In this document: positions 43,017-50,843 of the stretch, piece after piece | How the letters are laid out: every line of letters begins with the position of its first letter | Numbering within the stretch: the stretch's first letter is position 1 | Origin: Bacteroidales bacterium | GTDB taxonomy: Bacteria > Bacteroidota > Bacteroidia > Bacteroidales > WCHB1-69 | DNA length: 64,000 nt | Direction of reading: 5' to 3' | NCBI GenBank assembly: GCA_016290295.1 | Contig: JAEETJ010000007.1 | Location: 32,803 to 96,802, forward strand | Program-made: the position numbers and the translations under genes | The notes under the pieces: model-generated | The model's database searches: none | Told to the model about the DNA's origin: nothing | What the model saw: the letters and a program-made list of their open reading frames with translations, nothing else

Positions 43017-44770
43017 TAATCGTTGACTTTGAATTTCTTGAAGATTTTATTATCCTTCATGATGTCAACCGCTCTCAGGAAGGTGTCGTCGCTGGTCAAG
43101 AAAACCTGATAGGCTTCGCCGTAGCTATAGAGGGTACGGGCGATTTCGAATTTCAAGTATTCCTTGATGTATTCAGGAGCTTTGCTGAGGTTTTTCAGAC
43201 GGAGAGATTCTGCCTGCTGTTTCTGAATGTATTCGGCCAGCATTTTGTCAAATTCGGCTTTGTTGTCGAAATTCTTGCTGTACATGGAGTCGAGTTTGCC
43301 TTTGTTATCCTTGACAAAGCCTTGCAGATAAGCGGAAAAGACAAATTTCACACTATCAGTAACTCCTTCTTTCTTAGCATATTGGATAAAATCATTATAC
43401 AATTTCTCATCGACAACGAAATTCTGCTTATAATCCTCAAAAGTTGGATATTTGGCTTTCATCTCATCTCGGTGACTTTCCATATAATCCATGGTGAACC
43501 CGCCGAAGACACCTTTACGGGCCAGCTCATTGTAGAAAGTGGAGTATTTGGAGGTGTCCAAAGGAATGAAAATGTCGGGCATGATGCCGCCGCCACCATA
43601 GACCACACGGCCTTTCGGGGTTTTATATTTCAATGAATCAGGGAATTTTATGCTGTCGGCAGTCAGGTATTCGCCGTGTTTGCTGCGGTTGTTGAGGTCG
43701 TTCAAATAACTCTCGATGCCATCGGAATAGGGTTTCTGGATGCAACGGCCAGTAGGAGTGTAGTAATGTGAGATGGTGAGTCGAACCATAGCCTGGTCGT
43801 TCAGATATAAAGGTTTCTGTACCAATCCTTTACCAAAGGTGCGGCGACCTACTACCAGACCACGGTCCCAGTCCTGGATACAGCCGGAAACAATTTCGGA
43901 AGCGGAGGCGGAACCTTCGTCCACCAGCACAATCAGCTTGCCTTTCTGAAATTCGCCCTTGCCGTTAGATTTGAACTGCTGTCCGGTTTTCCTGAAATTG
44001 TCGGTATAGACGATCATCTGGTCGGCACCGAGGAAGATATTGGAGATTTGGAAAGCCACATCCAGATAGCCACCACCATTGCCACGCAAGTCGAGGATGA
44101 GGTTTTTCATGCCACGGGCGGTGAGTTTGGTCAGGGCGGTGTTCACCTCGTTGGGAGAGGTCATGGCGAAGCGGTCGAGTTTGATGTAGCCGGTTTTGTC
44201 ATCCACCATAAAGGAAACATTGACGCTGTTCATAGGGATTTTATCGCGGGTGATGGTGAATTCGAGCAGTTCGGGGTTGCGGCCACGTTTCACGCCGACC
44301 ACCACTTTGGAGCCTTTGACGCCGCGCAAGTGGCTTTGTACCCATTTGTTGTTGACGTGTTTGCCACAGGCAACGAGTGTATCCACTTTCACGATTTTAT
44401 CCCCGGCGCGCAGTCCCACCTTGTCGGATGGACCGTCGGGAATCACTTCCATCACATTGATAGTATCTTTGATCAACTGGAAAGTCACGCCGATGCCGTC
44501 AAACTTGCCTTCCAGCGGCTCATTGGTTTGTTGCACGTCTTTTTTGGGGATATAGACGGAGTGCGGGTCCAGTTCCTTCAACATCTCCACGATGCCTTTC
44601 TCCACCAGGGGTTCGAAGTTGACGGTGTCAACATACATGTCGTTGATAGCCCTCAACATTTGCGCCATCTTATTGCTGTTTTGTTGGTAGGAGGGATTTT
44701 GTGAGAAAAGAGAATAGTTGCAAAATACTGATAAAGAAATGATTAGTAAGCAAACAAATATTTTTTTCAT
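43016..44770 (-). CDS. C-terminal processing peptidase (S41 family)
   Basis: The 584-residue protein has a signal peptide (KKIFVCLLIISLSVFCNYSL), a PDZ domain (about 80-165, GIGVTFQLIKDTINVMEVIP, DKVGLRAGDKIVKV) and a tail-specific protease domain with LILDLRGNGGGYLDVAFQIS, the catalytic serine in DEGSASASEIVSG, and the lysine in GRRTFGKGLVQ. About 160 C-terminal residues form a helical region seen in Bacteroidota homologues. It acts in the periplasm on C-termini of substrates. The frame stays open to 44836, but ATG 44770 begins the signal peptide and follows the predicted promoter. First gene of an operon with dnaG. Confidence 0.93.
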   Translation of the reverse strand: MKKIFVCLLIISLSVFCNYSLFSQNPSYQQNSNKMAQMLRAINDMYVDTVNFEPLVEKGIVEMLKELDPHSVYIPKKDVQQTNEPLEGKFDGIGVTFQLIKDTINVMEVIPDGPSDKVGLRAGDKIVKVDTLVACGKHVNNKWVQSHLRGVKGSKVVVGVKRGRNPELLEFTITRDKIPMNSVNVSFMVDDKTGYIKLDRFAMTSPNEVNTALTKLTARGMKNLILDLRGNGGGYLDVAFQISNIFLGADQMIVYTDNFRKTGQQFKSNGKGEFQKGKLIVLVDEGSASASEIVSGCIQDWDRGLVVGRRTFGKGLVQKPLYLNDQAMVRLTISHYYTPTGRCIQKPYSDGIESYLNDLNNRSKHGEYLTADSIKFPDSLKYKTPKGRVVYGGGGIMPDIFIPLDTSKYSTFYNELARKGVFGGFTMDYMESHRDEMKAKYPTFEDYKQNFVVDEKLYNDFIQYAKKEGVTDSVKFVFSAYLQGFVKDNKGKLDSMYSKNFDNKAEFDKMLAEYIQKQQAESLRLKNLSKAPEYIKEYLKFEIARTLYSYGEAYQVFLTSDDTFLRAVDIMKDNKIFKKFKVND

Positions 44771-44810
44771 AATAATATTTTTGAGTTCTTTAGATTTTAA
44801 ATGCAAACTG

Positions 44811-44818
44811 CAAAGATA
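44811..44818 (-). promoter_or_regulatory. Bacteroidota -7 box (TATCTTTG) for the protease-dnaG operon
   Basis: The minus strand reads TATCTTTG 41 bp before ATG 44770. TTTG at 44836-44839 is a possible -33 element at slightly short spacing. The flanking bases CAAAGATACGAAAAA are also found at the Nfu promoter, again next to the TTAGCAAAT words. Confidence 0.65.
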
Positions 44819-44825
44819 CGAAAAA

Positions 44826-44961
44826 ATAATTAGCAAATGAGAAAATTAGTTAATGTGCTAATTTTCAATGTGCTAATGTGCCAATGGAATTAGTAAATTA
44901 GTCAATTAGTTAATTAGCAAATGAAGAAAGGGGGAGTCTTGCACTTCGTGCTCGAGGGGAG
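44826..44961. repeat. TTAGCAAAT words and an inverted CTCCCCTCGAGC palindrome
   Basis: 44826-44925 is made of TAATTAGCAAATGAG and TGTGCTAATGTGCCAATG runs. 44931-44961 is a minus-strand copy of the palindromic element (core GCACTTCGTGC). From 44962 to 45049 no feature is seen. Confidence 0.8.
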
Positions 44962-45049
44962 AATGTAGGGCTGTCGTATCACGGCAGCCGCAACGGATTC
45001 AGCCCCGGCTGCCACCCTCCACTCCTCTATACTTGCAGTTGGAAAACAA

Positions 45050-45096
45050 AGATAACGGGCTAAAACTTGAAAAAAAATACAATTTTAGCCCAGTAT
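45050..45096 (+). repeat. Left copy of a 47-bp direct repeat flanking an ATPase pseudogene
   Basis: 47 bp, starting AGATAACGGGCTAAAACTTG and ending AATTTTAGCCCAGTAT, match 46153-46199 at 46 of 47 positions. Each copy holds the inverted pair GGGCTAAAA/TTTTAGCCC. The left copy runs straight into the middle of the ATPase coding sequence. Confidence 0.9.
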
Positions 45097-46079
45097 TTGG
45101 TTCTGCCACCTCCTGGATTATCAAGAATATCATCGACAATCACGGTGGACTGCACAACCGCATTACCCATGAAATGTACCTGAAACCGTTTACATTGAAG
45201 GAAGTGGAACTTTATTTGAAGTCCAGAGGTGCAAGGTGGAACAGACTCTTGATTTTGCAAACTTATATGATTTTAGGAGGTGTTCCCTATTACTTGAGTC
45301 TTTTGAACACAAGTCAAAGCCTGGCAGAGAATATCGACCGTCTTTTCTTCTCTGAACAAGCGGAGTTGAAGCGTGAGTATGACAGATTATACAAATCTTT
45401 ATATCGGAATCCTGATCAATATATGGACATTGTCAAAATATTGGCGGGGAACAAACAGGGTTTGACCAGAAAAGAGATCGCCACAAAGATGCATCTCAAC
45501 CAGAATGGACATCTTTCCAAAATTCTGGATGATTTGACTAAATGTGGTTTTATCCGCTACTATAATGTTTCCAATAAAACATCTGGCGGCATTTACCAAC
45601 TGGTTGATTTCTACTCACTTTTTTATCATGCTTTCGGAAAGAAAAAGACCACAGATGTCCACTACTGGTCGCACAGCATCAATACGCCTGTCCAGAACAC
45701 TTGGTTCGGCTTGGCCTTCGAGCGTGTGTGCATGAGTCATATTCCGCAACTTCTTTATGCTCTTCATCTCGATAACATCAGAACAGAGTATTATGCATGG
45801 AGGAGTCAAAAGCAAAATCCTGCCGCCCAAATTGATTTAATCATTGATCGGGCAGACGGAATCCAGAATATCTGTGAGGTGAAATACAGCCAAACTGCCT
45901 ATTCACTCACTAAAAACGAGTATGACAAGATTTTGAACAGATGCGATGGTTTCGTCAAAGAAACCCAATCCCGAAAAGGAGTTCATATAACAATGATCAC
46001 CACCTTTGGTCTGAAAGAGAATGCCTATTCTTCCATAGCCCAAAACAGCGTTGTTCTTGATGATTTATTTTTAAAATAA
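45097..46079 (+). pseudogene. Decapitated Arch_ATPase/DUF234 gene
   Basis: Homology to the ATPase at 24272 begins abruptly at GSATSWIIKNIIDNHGGLHN, equivalent to residue 147 there, so about 146 residues with Walker A and B are missing. The rest is intact to the stop: GVPYYLSLLNTSQSLAENID, a winged-helix part (NKQGLTRKEIATKMHLNQNG) and AAQIDLLIDRADGIQNICEV with the D and E-x-K of the nuclease-like tail. The open frame reaches back to a TTG at 45033 only by translating the flanking repeat; there is no ATG at the family start. The break coincides with the inner edge of the left 47-bp repeat. Confidence 0.85.
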
Positions 46080-46152
46080 TCAGCCTATTTTGAAATTTAT
46101 ATTATATTGAAAATAAGTTTATTGTATAAATTTGCTTGGACATTTGTAATTC

Positions 46153-46199
46153 AGATAACGGGCTAAAACTTGAAAAAAAATGCAATTTTAGCCCAGTAT
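46153..46199 (+). repeat. Right copy of the 47-bp direct repeat
   Basis: Same sequence and orientation as 45050-45096 with one substitution (TGCAATTTT for TACAATTTT). It lies 73 bp after the pseudogene stop. Confidence 0.9.
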
Positions 46200-46205
46200 C
46201 CTTTA

Positions 46206-46287
46206 TTCAATTAGCAAATTAGTTAATTAGCAAATTAGTTAATGTGCTAATGTGCCAATGAAATTAGCAAATTAGTCAATTGGTTAA
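46206..46287. repeat. TTAGCAAATTAGTTAA word run
   Basis: ATTAGCAAATTAGTTAATTA and TGTGCTAATGTGCCAATG, the same words as at 38.5, 44.8 and 53.7 kb, fill the space up to the methyltransferase stop. Confidence 0.8.
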
Positions 46288-47139
46288 TTAGCAAATTCCC
46301 AAAAAAAAATCTTTTGTCAATTGCTGATAGGTTTCCGACATGCTGCCGTCGGCATTACGGAGGCACAATGTCTCGGTGACACAATTTGGTGCTGTCGGGC
46401 ATGTTTTTGTGAGTGCTGTGGGGGACAGGCGGTAGCCGGTGATGATGCGGTTCACGGGTTTTGACGGGGTGGGCTGAATCAGCAATTGATAGAATTTAAA
46501 TAATTGATTTTGAGAAATTTGCTCAAACCTTTCGCTTTCGTTGGCGGGAAGTATCAAAAAGAATCGGCCATTGGGCGCCAGCAACTGGCAAACGGCGTCT
46601 TTCAAGTCCTCAAACGGTAGGGTGTCGTTGTGTTTGCTGATGTTTTTTTGCGGAGTATTAGGCTTGAGGGCATCTACAAAAAATGGAGGGTTGGAGACTA
46701 TCAAATCAAATTTTTTGTTGTGTTTGCAGGCAAAATTCTGAATACTTTGTTGATAAAAAAGGAGGTTCTGGTAATTTCTTTGCGGAAAAATCTCCTTGCT
46801 TTTCAGAGCGTCTCCGATTGAAGGGGCGTCAATGTCAATGCCAATAATTTCATGAAAGTCTTTTTCTCCACTGGTATTTTCTTGAATTATGTTTTCTTGC
46901 AGAGCATTCTTTTGTAGAATATCCACCTTCGTGACATTTTCTTTCGCAGTCCTCTCCCTGAGAGCCTTCTGCTGCATTTTCCAAGCCAGACAGTAGGCAA
47001 TTACTCCGCAGCCGCAGCCGATGTCAAGCACCCTTTTTGCTTGCTCCACAGGCGTTACAGCGGCCAACAGCAGCGCATCGGTGGAGATTTTCAGGGCGCT
47101 GTTCTCATGGTAGAGGGAGAAGTGTTTGAAGTGGAACAT
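46288..47139 (-). CDS. tRNA1(Val) A37 N6-methyltransferase TrmN6-like
   Basis: The 283-residue protein begins FHFKHFSLYHENSALKISTD, the YfiC/TrmN6 start, then RVLDIGCGCGVIAYCLAW (SAM-binding motif I) and DLIVSNPPFFVDALKP (N-P-P-F catalytic motif IV for N6-adenine). It methylates an adenine beside the anticodon of tRNA1(Val) in known members. Between motif I and motif II (GIDIDAPSI) lies an insert of about 45 residues rich in K, E, Q and N (LRERTAKENVTKVDILQKNA), longer than in usual members. The stop region lies in repeat DNA. Monocistronic. Confidence 0.85.
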   Translation of the reverse strand: MFHFKHFSLYHENSALKISTDALLLAAVTPVEQAKRVLDIGCGCGVIAYCLAWKMQQKALRERTAKENVTKVDILQKNALQENIIQENTSGEKDFHEIIGIDIDAPSIGDALKSKEIFPQRNYQNLLFYQQSIQNFACKHNKKFDLIVSNPPFFVDALKPNTPQKNISKHNDTLPFEDLKDAVCQLLAPNGRFFLILPANESERFEQISQNQLFKFYQLLIQPTPSKPVNRIITGYRLSPTALTKTCPTAPNCVTETLCLRNADGSMSETYQQLTKDFFLGIC

Positions 47140-47169
47140 GTAAAAAGTATTTTTTTTAAGAAAGTGCTT

Positions 47170-47249
47170 TATAATTCCCCGTAAGTGGTATAAATTTATT
47201 AGTTACGGGGATTTATAGCATAAGAAATGCCTTATATTTGCCCGTAACT
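47170..47249. repeat. Downstream three-site repeat cluster of the intact ATPase
   Basis: Three 17-bp sites alternate in orientation: TATAATTCCCCGTAAGT (47170-47186), AGTTACGGGGATTTATA (47201-47217, inverted) and TATATTTGCCCGTAACT (47233-47249). Starts are 31 and 32 bp apart. The cluster matches the one upstream of the same gene site by site. Confidence 0.85.
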
Positions 47250-47263
47250 ATATTTTATTCTTT

Positions 47264-48697
47264 TTAGTCGTGATGACGGAAAAGGTCGTCCAAAACCACT
47301 ACTTGTTGGATAATCCCAGTGTGAATATTTCGTTTCAGACCGTATGTGGTGACAAGGGTGTAATGTATGGCTTTGCGACTTTTGGTGACCTCAGAGAAAA
47401 TGTTTTTTCTGTCGCGTAGGCGTTCCTCTTCTTTCTTGGTCATTGAAAATTCCGTTTCCGAGAATTTCATTTCACAAAGGTTTATCACCTGGTCTCCACG
47501 GTCAATCAGCAGGTCGATTTGAGCTCCTTGTTCGTCTTCACTTTTGGGTTGATAAGCCCAAGAATAGACATTACTTGCGATGCCGCTGATGCCCAATGCT
47601 TGTTTGATTTGCGGGATGTGCCACAGGCAGAGTCGTTCAAAGGCCAATCCAGCCCATGTGTTATGGGTAGGGGTGTTGATGGACTTTGTCCAGTAATGCT
47701 TGTCGGTTTTCCGTTTGTTTTTAATGAAATGGAAATAGAACAAAGTAAGGGGATCTATCAGCTGGTACAGGGTGTTGCGTTCTTTTTTTCCGAGGCAGAC
47801 GTAGCTGCGGATAAAACCGCTCATTTCCAAATCTTCAAGCCGTTTCGAGAAAGTCCCACTGCTTTTTTCGTCTAACACTTTTTCCAGTTCAAGACGTGTC
47901 ATTCCCTTTTTCTTTTTGCCTAATGTCTCTACAATAGCCATGTAGGGCTCCGTATTTTCAAACAGGGAGGCATACAGTTCGTTGAACTCGTTTTTCAGTT
48001 TGCCATCGTTGCTGAAGAAAAGCATGTCCGTGTTTTGGGCAAGACTGTACTGGCGGTCGAGCAGGCTCCAGTAGAAAGGAACCCCTCCCATAATCATGTA
48101 CGCTTCGGCAATATCCTTGCGCGACATGTTTAGTCCAGCCACATTGGCGTATTGCTCACATTCGGCCAGGCTAAACGGCAAAAGATGTATCCGCTCGGTC
48201 AGACGGTTGTGCAATCCACCACGGTTATGGAAGATTTTTTTGGTAATCCAAGAGGTGCTGCTACCGCAGATGATCAACACGATGTCCTTCTCCCGGCGCG
48301 CGGTGGCCCAGCTGTTCCAAAAATGCTCCAGTGCACTAATGAAATTGGATTTGGGAGTGTCCATCCATGACAGTTCGTCTAAAAAAACCACCTTTTTATG
48401 CTCTTTTTTTTCGGAGAGCACTTCTTCCAGCAAGGAGAAAGCTTCAAACCAAGTGCGTGGCATCCGGTATTTCTTGCCCGAAGCCGCCTGCAGGGAGTCG
48501 CGGAACCCTGCCAATTGCTTTTTTAAAGGCATTTTGGCAAAGCCAGTGTGCTGGAAGGCGAACTGATAGTTGAAGGTTTCCCGGATAAGGTAGGTTTTGC
48601 CGACGCGACGGCGACCATACACCGCACAAAACTGGGACTCCTCTTTCTGCAAAAGATTCCGCAGAATTTGTTGCTCTTTTTTTCTTCCGATTAACAT
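47264..48697 (-). CDS. Orphan ATPase, Arch_ATPase plus DUF234, flanked by repeats
   Basis: The 477-residue protein is complete: MLIGRKKEQQILRNLLQKEE, VYGRRRVGKTYLIRETFNYQ (Walker A), KVVFLDELSWMDTPKSNFIS (Walker B), IICGSSTSWITKKIFHNRGG, a winged-helix part (KKKGMTRLELEKVLDEKSSG), and the nuclease-like tail GAQIDLLIDRGDQVINLCEM followed by K (D, E-x-K present). It is a relative of the genes at 24272 and 45097. Its function is unknown; coupling of an ATPase, a DNA-binding wing and a nuclease fold suggests DNA processing. A -7 box TATTTTTG lies at 48729-48722, 25 bp upstream. Matching three-site repeat clusters stand on both sides of the gene. Confidence 0.85.
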   Translation of the reverse strand: MLIGRKKEQQILRNLLQKEESQFCAVYGRRRVGKTYLIRETFNYQFAFQHTGFAKMPLKKQLAGFRDSLQAASGKKYRMPRTWFEAFSLLEEVLSEKKEHKKVVFLDELSWMDTPKSNFISALEHFWNSWATARREKDIVLIICGSSTSWITKKIFHNRGGLHNRLTERIHLLPFSLAECEQYANVAGLNMSRKDIAEAYMIMGGVPFYWSLLDRQYSLAQNTDMLFFSNDGKLKNEFNELYASLFENTEPYMAIVETLGKKKKGMTRLELEKVLDEKSSGTFSKRLEDLEMSGFIRSYVCLGKKERNTLYQLIDPLTLFYFHFIKNKRKTDKHYWTKSINTPTHNTWAGLAFERLCLWHIPQIKQALGISGIASNVYSWAYQPKSEDEQGAQIDLLIDRGDQVINLCEMKFSETEFSMTKKEEERLRDRKNIFSEVTKSRKAIHYTLVTTYGLKRNIHTGIIQQVVVLDDLFRHHD

Positions 48698-48721
48698 GAT
48701 GAGAAATTTGAATTACGGATG

Positions 48722-48821
48722 CAAAAATAGTAAAAAATGTCGTATAAACCCCCATAACTCAAAAAAAAATATAGTTACGGGGATTTATACAGTAAAAATT
48801 ATTCTATAAATGCCCGTAATT
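48722..48821. promoter_or_regulatory. Promoter and upstream three-site repeat cluster of the intact ATPase
   Basis: The minus-strand -7 box TATTTTTG is at 48729-48722. Sites TATAAACCCCCATAACT (48743-48759), AGTTACGGGGATTTATA (48773-48789) and TATAAATGCCCGTAATT (48805-48821) repeat the downstream cluster in the same order and orientation. The middle site is identical over 17 bp to 47201-47217. Confidence 0.75.
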
Positions 48822-48847
48822 ATCGATACAAAACTCCTTAATAGTTT

Positions 48848-49063
48848 GCCTCAAAGAGGCGTGCCAAAGGCACGATATTCTATTAACCCCGCACAACTTG
48901 TTGTGTGGGGTGGAGAGAGACAATCCCTGTCAGCGTGCTGAAAGCACGCTATATATGCTTCAATGTGGCGTACCTACGGCACGCAGGAGTAGAGCAGTTT
49001 GCCGTATACCCCACATTGCGCTACGCTTATGCGGGGTTAATAGGATTACGTGCTTTCAGCACG
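48848..49063. repeat. Palindrome island between ATPase and glutamine synthetase
   Basis: No gene is supported in 48822-49205. The stretch is a set of palindromes: GCCTCAAAGAGGC (48848-48860), GTGCCAAAGGCAC (48861-48873), a 26-bp one at 48886-48911, CGTGCTGAAAGCACG (48934-48948), one at 49008-49037, and CGTGCTTTCAGCACG (49049-49063). The ends mirror each other: TATTAACCCCGCA (48881-48893) is the exact inverse of TGCGGGGTTAATA (49030-49042). It looks like a REP/BIME-type element. Confidence 0.75.
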
Positions 49064-49205
49064 GCTAATCGCTTATTGTATGCCACCTATAAAAAACTTT
49101 TAGCACCAACCTAAAAAATTAGCAACACTAGTAATGAAAAAAAAAGTAGCACTAACAACAAAAACTTTTCTTTCAAATAAAATTGATAATCTCAAAAACT
49201 TTGCG

Positions 49206-49213
49206 TACCTTTG
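49206..49213 (+). promoter_or_regulatory. Bacteroidota -7 box (TACCTTTG) of the glutamine synthetase gene
   Basis: TACCTTTG fits TAnnTTTG, 50 bp before ATG 49264. Confidence 0.65.
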
Positions 49214-49263
49214 CAAACCCTAAAAATAGATAATCAAGGTAAAATATAAAACAATAAATCATC

Positions 49264-50769
49264 ATGAAAGAAAACTTGTTAATGAGCATGAATCCTTTGG
49301 TAAACTACCTGAAAAAGGATCCGAAAGAATTTACGAAAGCTGACATTATTAAGTACATCGAGGAGAAGGAAATCCCGATGGTGAACTTCCATTATGTGGC
49401 AGGTGACGGTCGTCTGAAAACCCTGAATTTCGTGCTGAATAATCGCGAATACCTCGAACAGATTCTGTCTGCTGGCGAACGTGTTGACGGTTCCAACATC
49501 TTCCCCTCTTTCATCCATGCCGGTTCCAGCGACTTGTATGTGATTCCCCGTTTCAGCACCGCTTTTTTGGATCCGTTTGCTGAAATTCCAACCATCTCTA
49601 TGCTGTGCTCTTATTTCAACAAGGACGGTCAGCCGATGGAAAATTCTCCCGAATATGTGCTGCGCAAAGCTTCCGAGGCTTTCACCAAGGTGACGGGCAT
49701 GAAGTTCCAAGCTATGGGTGAGCTGGAATATTACGTGATTGGCGACAAGGATGACCTGTATCTGACTCCCGACCAGCGTGGTTACCATGAATCCACTCCG
49801 TTCACCAAGTTCGAGGAATTCCGTAAAGAATGTATGCTGAACATCTCCAAGGTGGGTGGACAGATTAAATATGGTCACTCCGAAGTGGGTAATTTCACCA
49901 TGGAAGATAAGATTTATGAACAGAATGAGATCGAATTTTTGGTAACTGACGTACAAGATGCCGCCGACCAGCTGATTTTAGCCAAGTGGATTATCAGAAA
50001 CTTAGCTTATCAGTATGGTTTGGATGTCACTTTTGCTCCGAAAATCACCGCAGGCAAGGCTGGTAGTGGTTTGCACATCCATACCCGTATCGTCAAAGAC
50101 GGCAAGAATCAGTATGTTACCAAAGGCAAGCTGAATACTATCGCTCATTCAGCTATCGCTGGTCTCATGACTTGTGCTTCCTCGCTGACCGCTTTCGGCA
50201 ACACCAACCCCACCTCTTACTTCCGCTTGGTGCCTCATCAGGAAGCTCCTACCTCCATTTGCTGGGGCGACCGCAACCGTTCGGTATTGGTGAGAGTTCC
50301 GCTGGGATGGACCCACAAGAACGACATGGTAGCCATGGTCAATCCGATGGAAAAACCCGCCCGTATGGACTTGTCACAGAAACAGACTGTAGAATTCCGT
50401 TGCCCGGACGGTTCCGCCGACATATACCTGTTGTTAGCTGGTTTGTGCGTGGCTGCCCGTCATGGTTTCGAAATGGAAGGTGCTCTCGAGTTCGCTAAGA
50501 AAACTTACGTGGATGTCAATATTCACAAAGCAGAAAACAAGGCCAAAATGGAAAGTCTGGCCCAACTGCCGACTTCCTGCTGGGAATCTGCCGACGAACT
50601 GAGTGCCCACAGAGACATTTTCGAGCAACACGGTGTGTTCAATGCCGAAATGATTGATGACATCATCAAGATGCTGAAATCTTATCAGGATAAGAACATC
50701 CGTGAGGAAATTGCCAAACATCCTGAAAAGATGCTTGAATTAGTACACAATTACTTCCACTGCGGATAA
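49264..50769 (+). CDS. glnA: Glutamine synthetase (type I-like)
   Basis: The 501-residue cytoplasmic enzyme makes glutamine from glutamate, ammonia and ATP. It shows the beta-grasp start (IPMVNFHYVAGDGRLKTLNF), the catalytic-domain glutamates in MKFQAMGELEYYVIGD, AGSGLHIHTR with the ATP/metal site, FRLVPHQEAPTSICWGDRNR and VEFRCPDGSADIYLLLAGLC. Length is within the GSI range. It has its own promoter and is followed by a hairpin and a small unrelated gene. Nitrogen control cannot be read from the sequence. Confidence 0.9.
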   Translation: MKENLLMSMNPLVNYLKKDPKEFTKADIIKYIEEKEIPMVNFHYVAGDGRLKTLNFVLNNREYLEQILSAGERVDGSNIFPSFIHAGSSDLYVIPRFSTAFLDPFAEIPTISMLCSYFNKDGQPMENSPEYVLRKASEAFTKVTGMKFQAMGELEYYVIGDKDDLYLTPDQRGYHESTPFTKFEEFRKECMLNISKVGGQIKYGHSEVGNFTMEDKIYEQNEIEFLVTDVQDAADQLILAKWIIRNLAYQYGLDVTFAPKITAGKAGSGLHIHTRIVKDGKNQYVTKGKLNTIAHSAIAGLMTCASSLTAFGNTNPTSYFRLVPHQEAPTSICWGDRNRSVLVRVPLGWTHKNDMVAMVNPMEKPARMDLSQKQTVEFRCPDGSADIYLLLAGLCVAARHGFEMEGALEFAKKTYVDVNIHKAENKAKMESLAQLPTSCWESADELSAHRDIFEQHGVFNAEMIDDIIKMLKSYQDKNIREEIAKHPEKMLELVHNYFHCG

Positions 50770-50783
50770 TTAGTGAACAGGGG

Positions 50784-50821
50784 ACAGGGGTCAGGTTACA
50801 GTAATCATATCTGACCCCTGT
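50784..50821 (+). terminator. Hairpin formed by repeat words after glnA
   Basis: ACAGGGGTCAG (50784-50794) pairs perfectly with CTGACCCCTGT (50811-50821). It is made of the same GGGGTCAG and GGTTACA words seen at 38.2 and 38.8 kb and lacks a T-tract, so it may be a weak terminator or just inverted repeat words. Confidence 0.4.
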
Positions 50822-50843
50822 AACCTATAACCTGTAACCTGAT

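Noticed and set aside
45033..46079. A functional ATPase gene starting at TTG 45033
   Set aside because: The first 22 codons translate the 47-bp flanking repeat, there is no ATG, and both Walker motifs are absent, so it is called a pseudogene.
48905..49114. A 69-codon plus-strand open frame
   Set aside because: It lies inside the palindrome island and its translation only reflects the repeated palindromic DNA.
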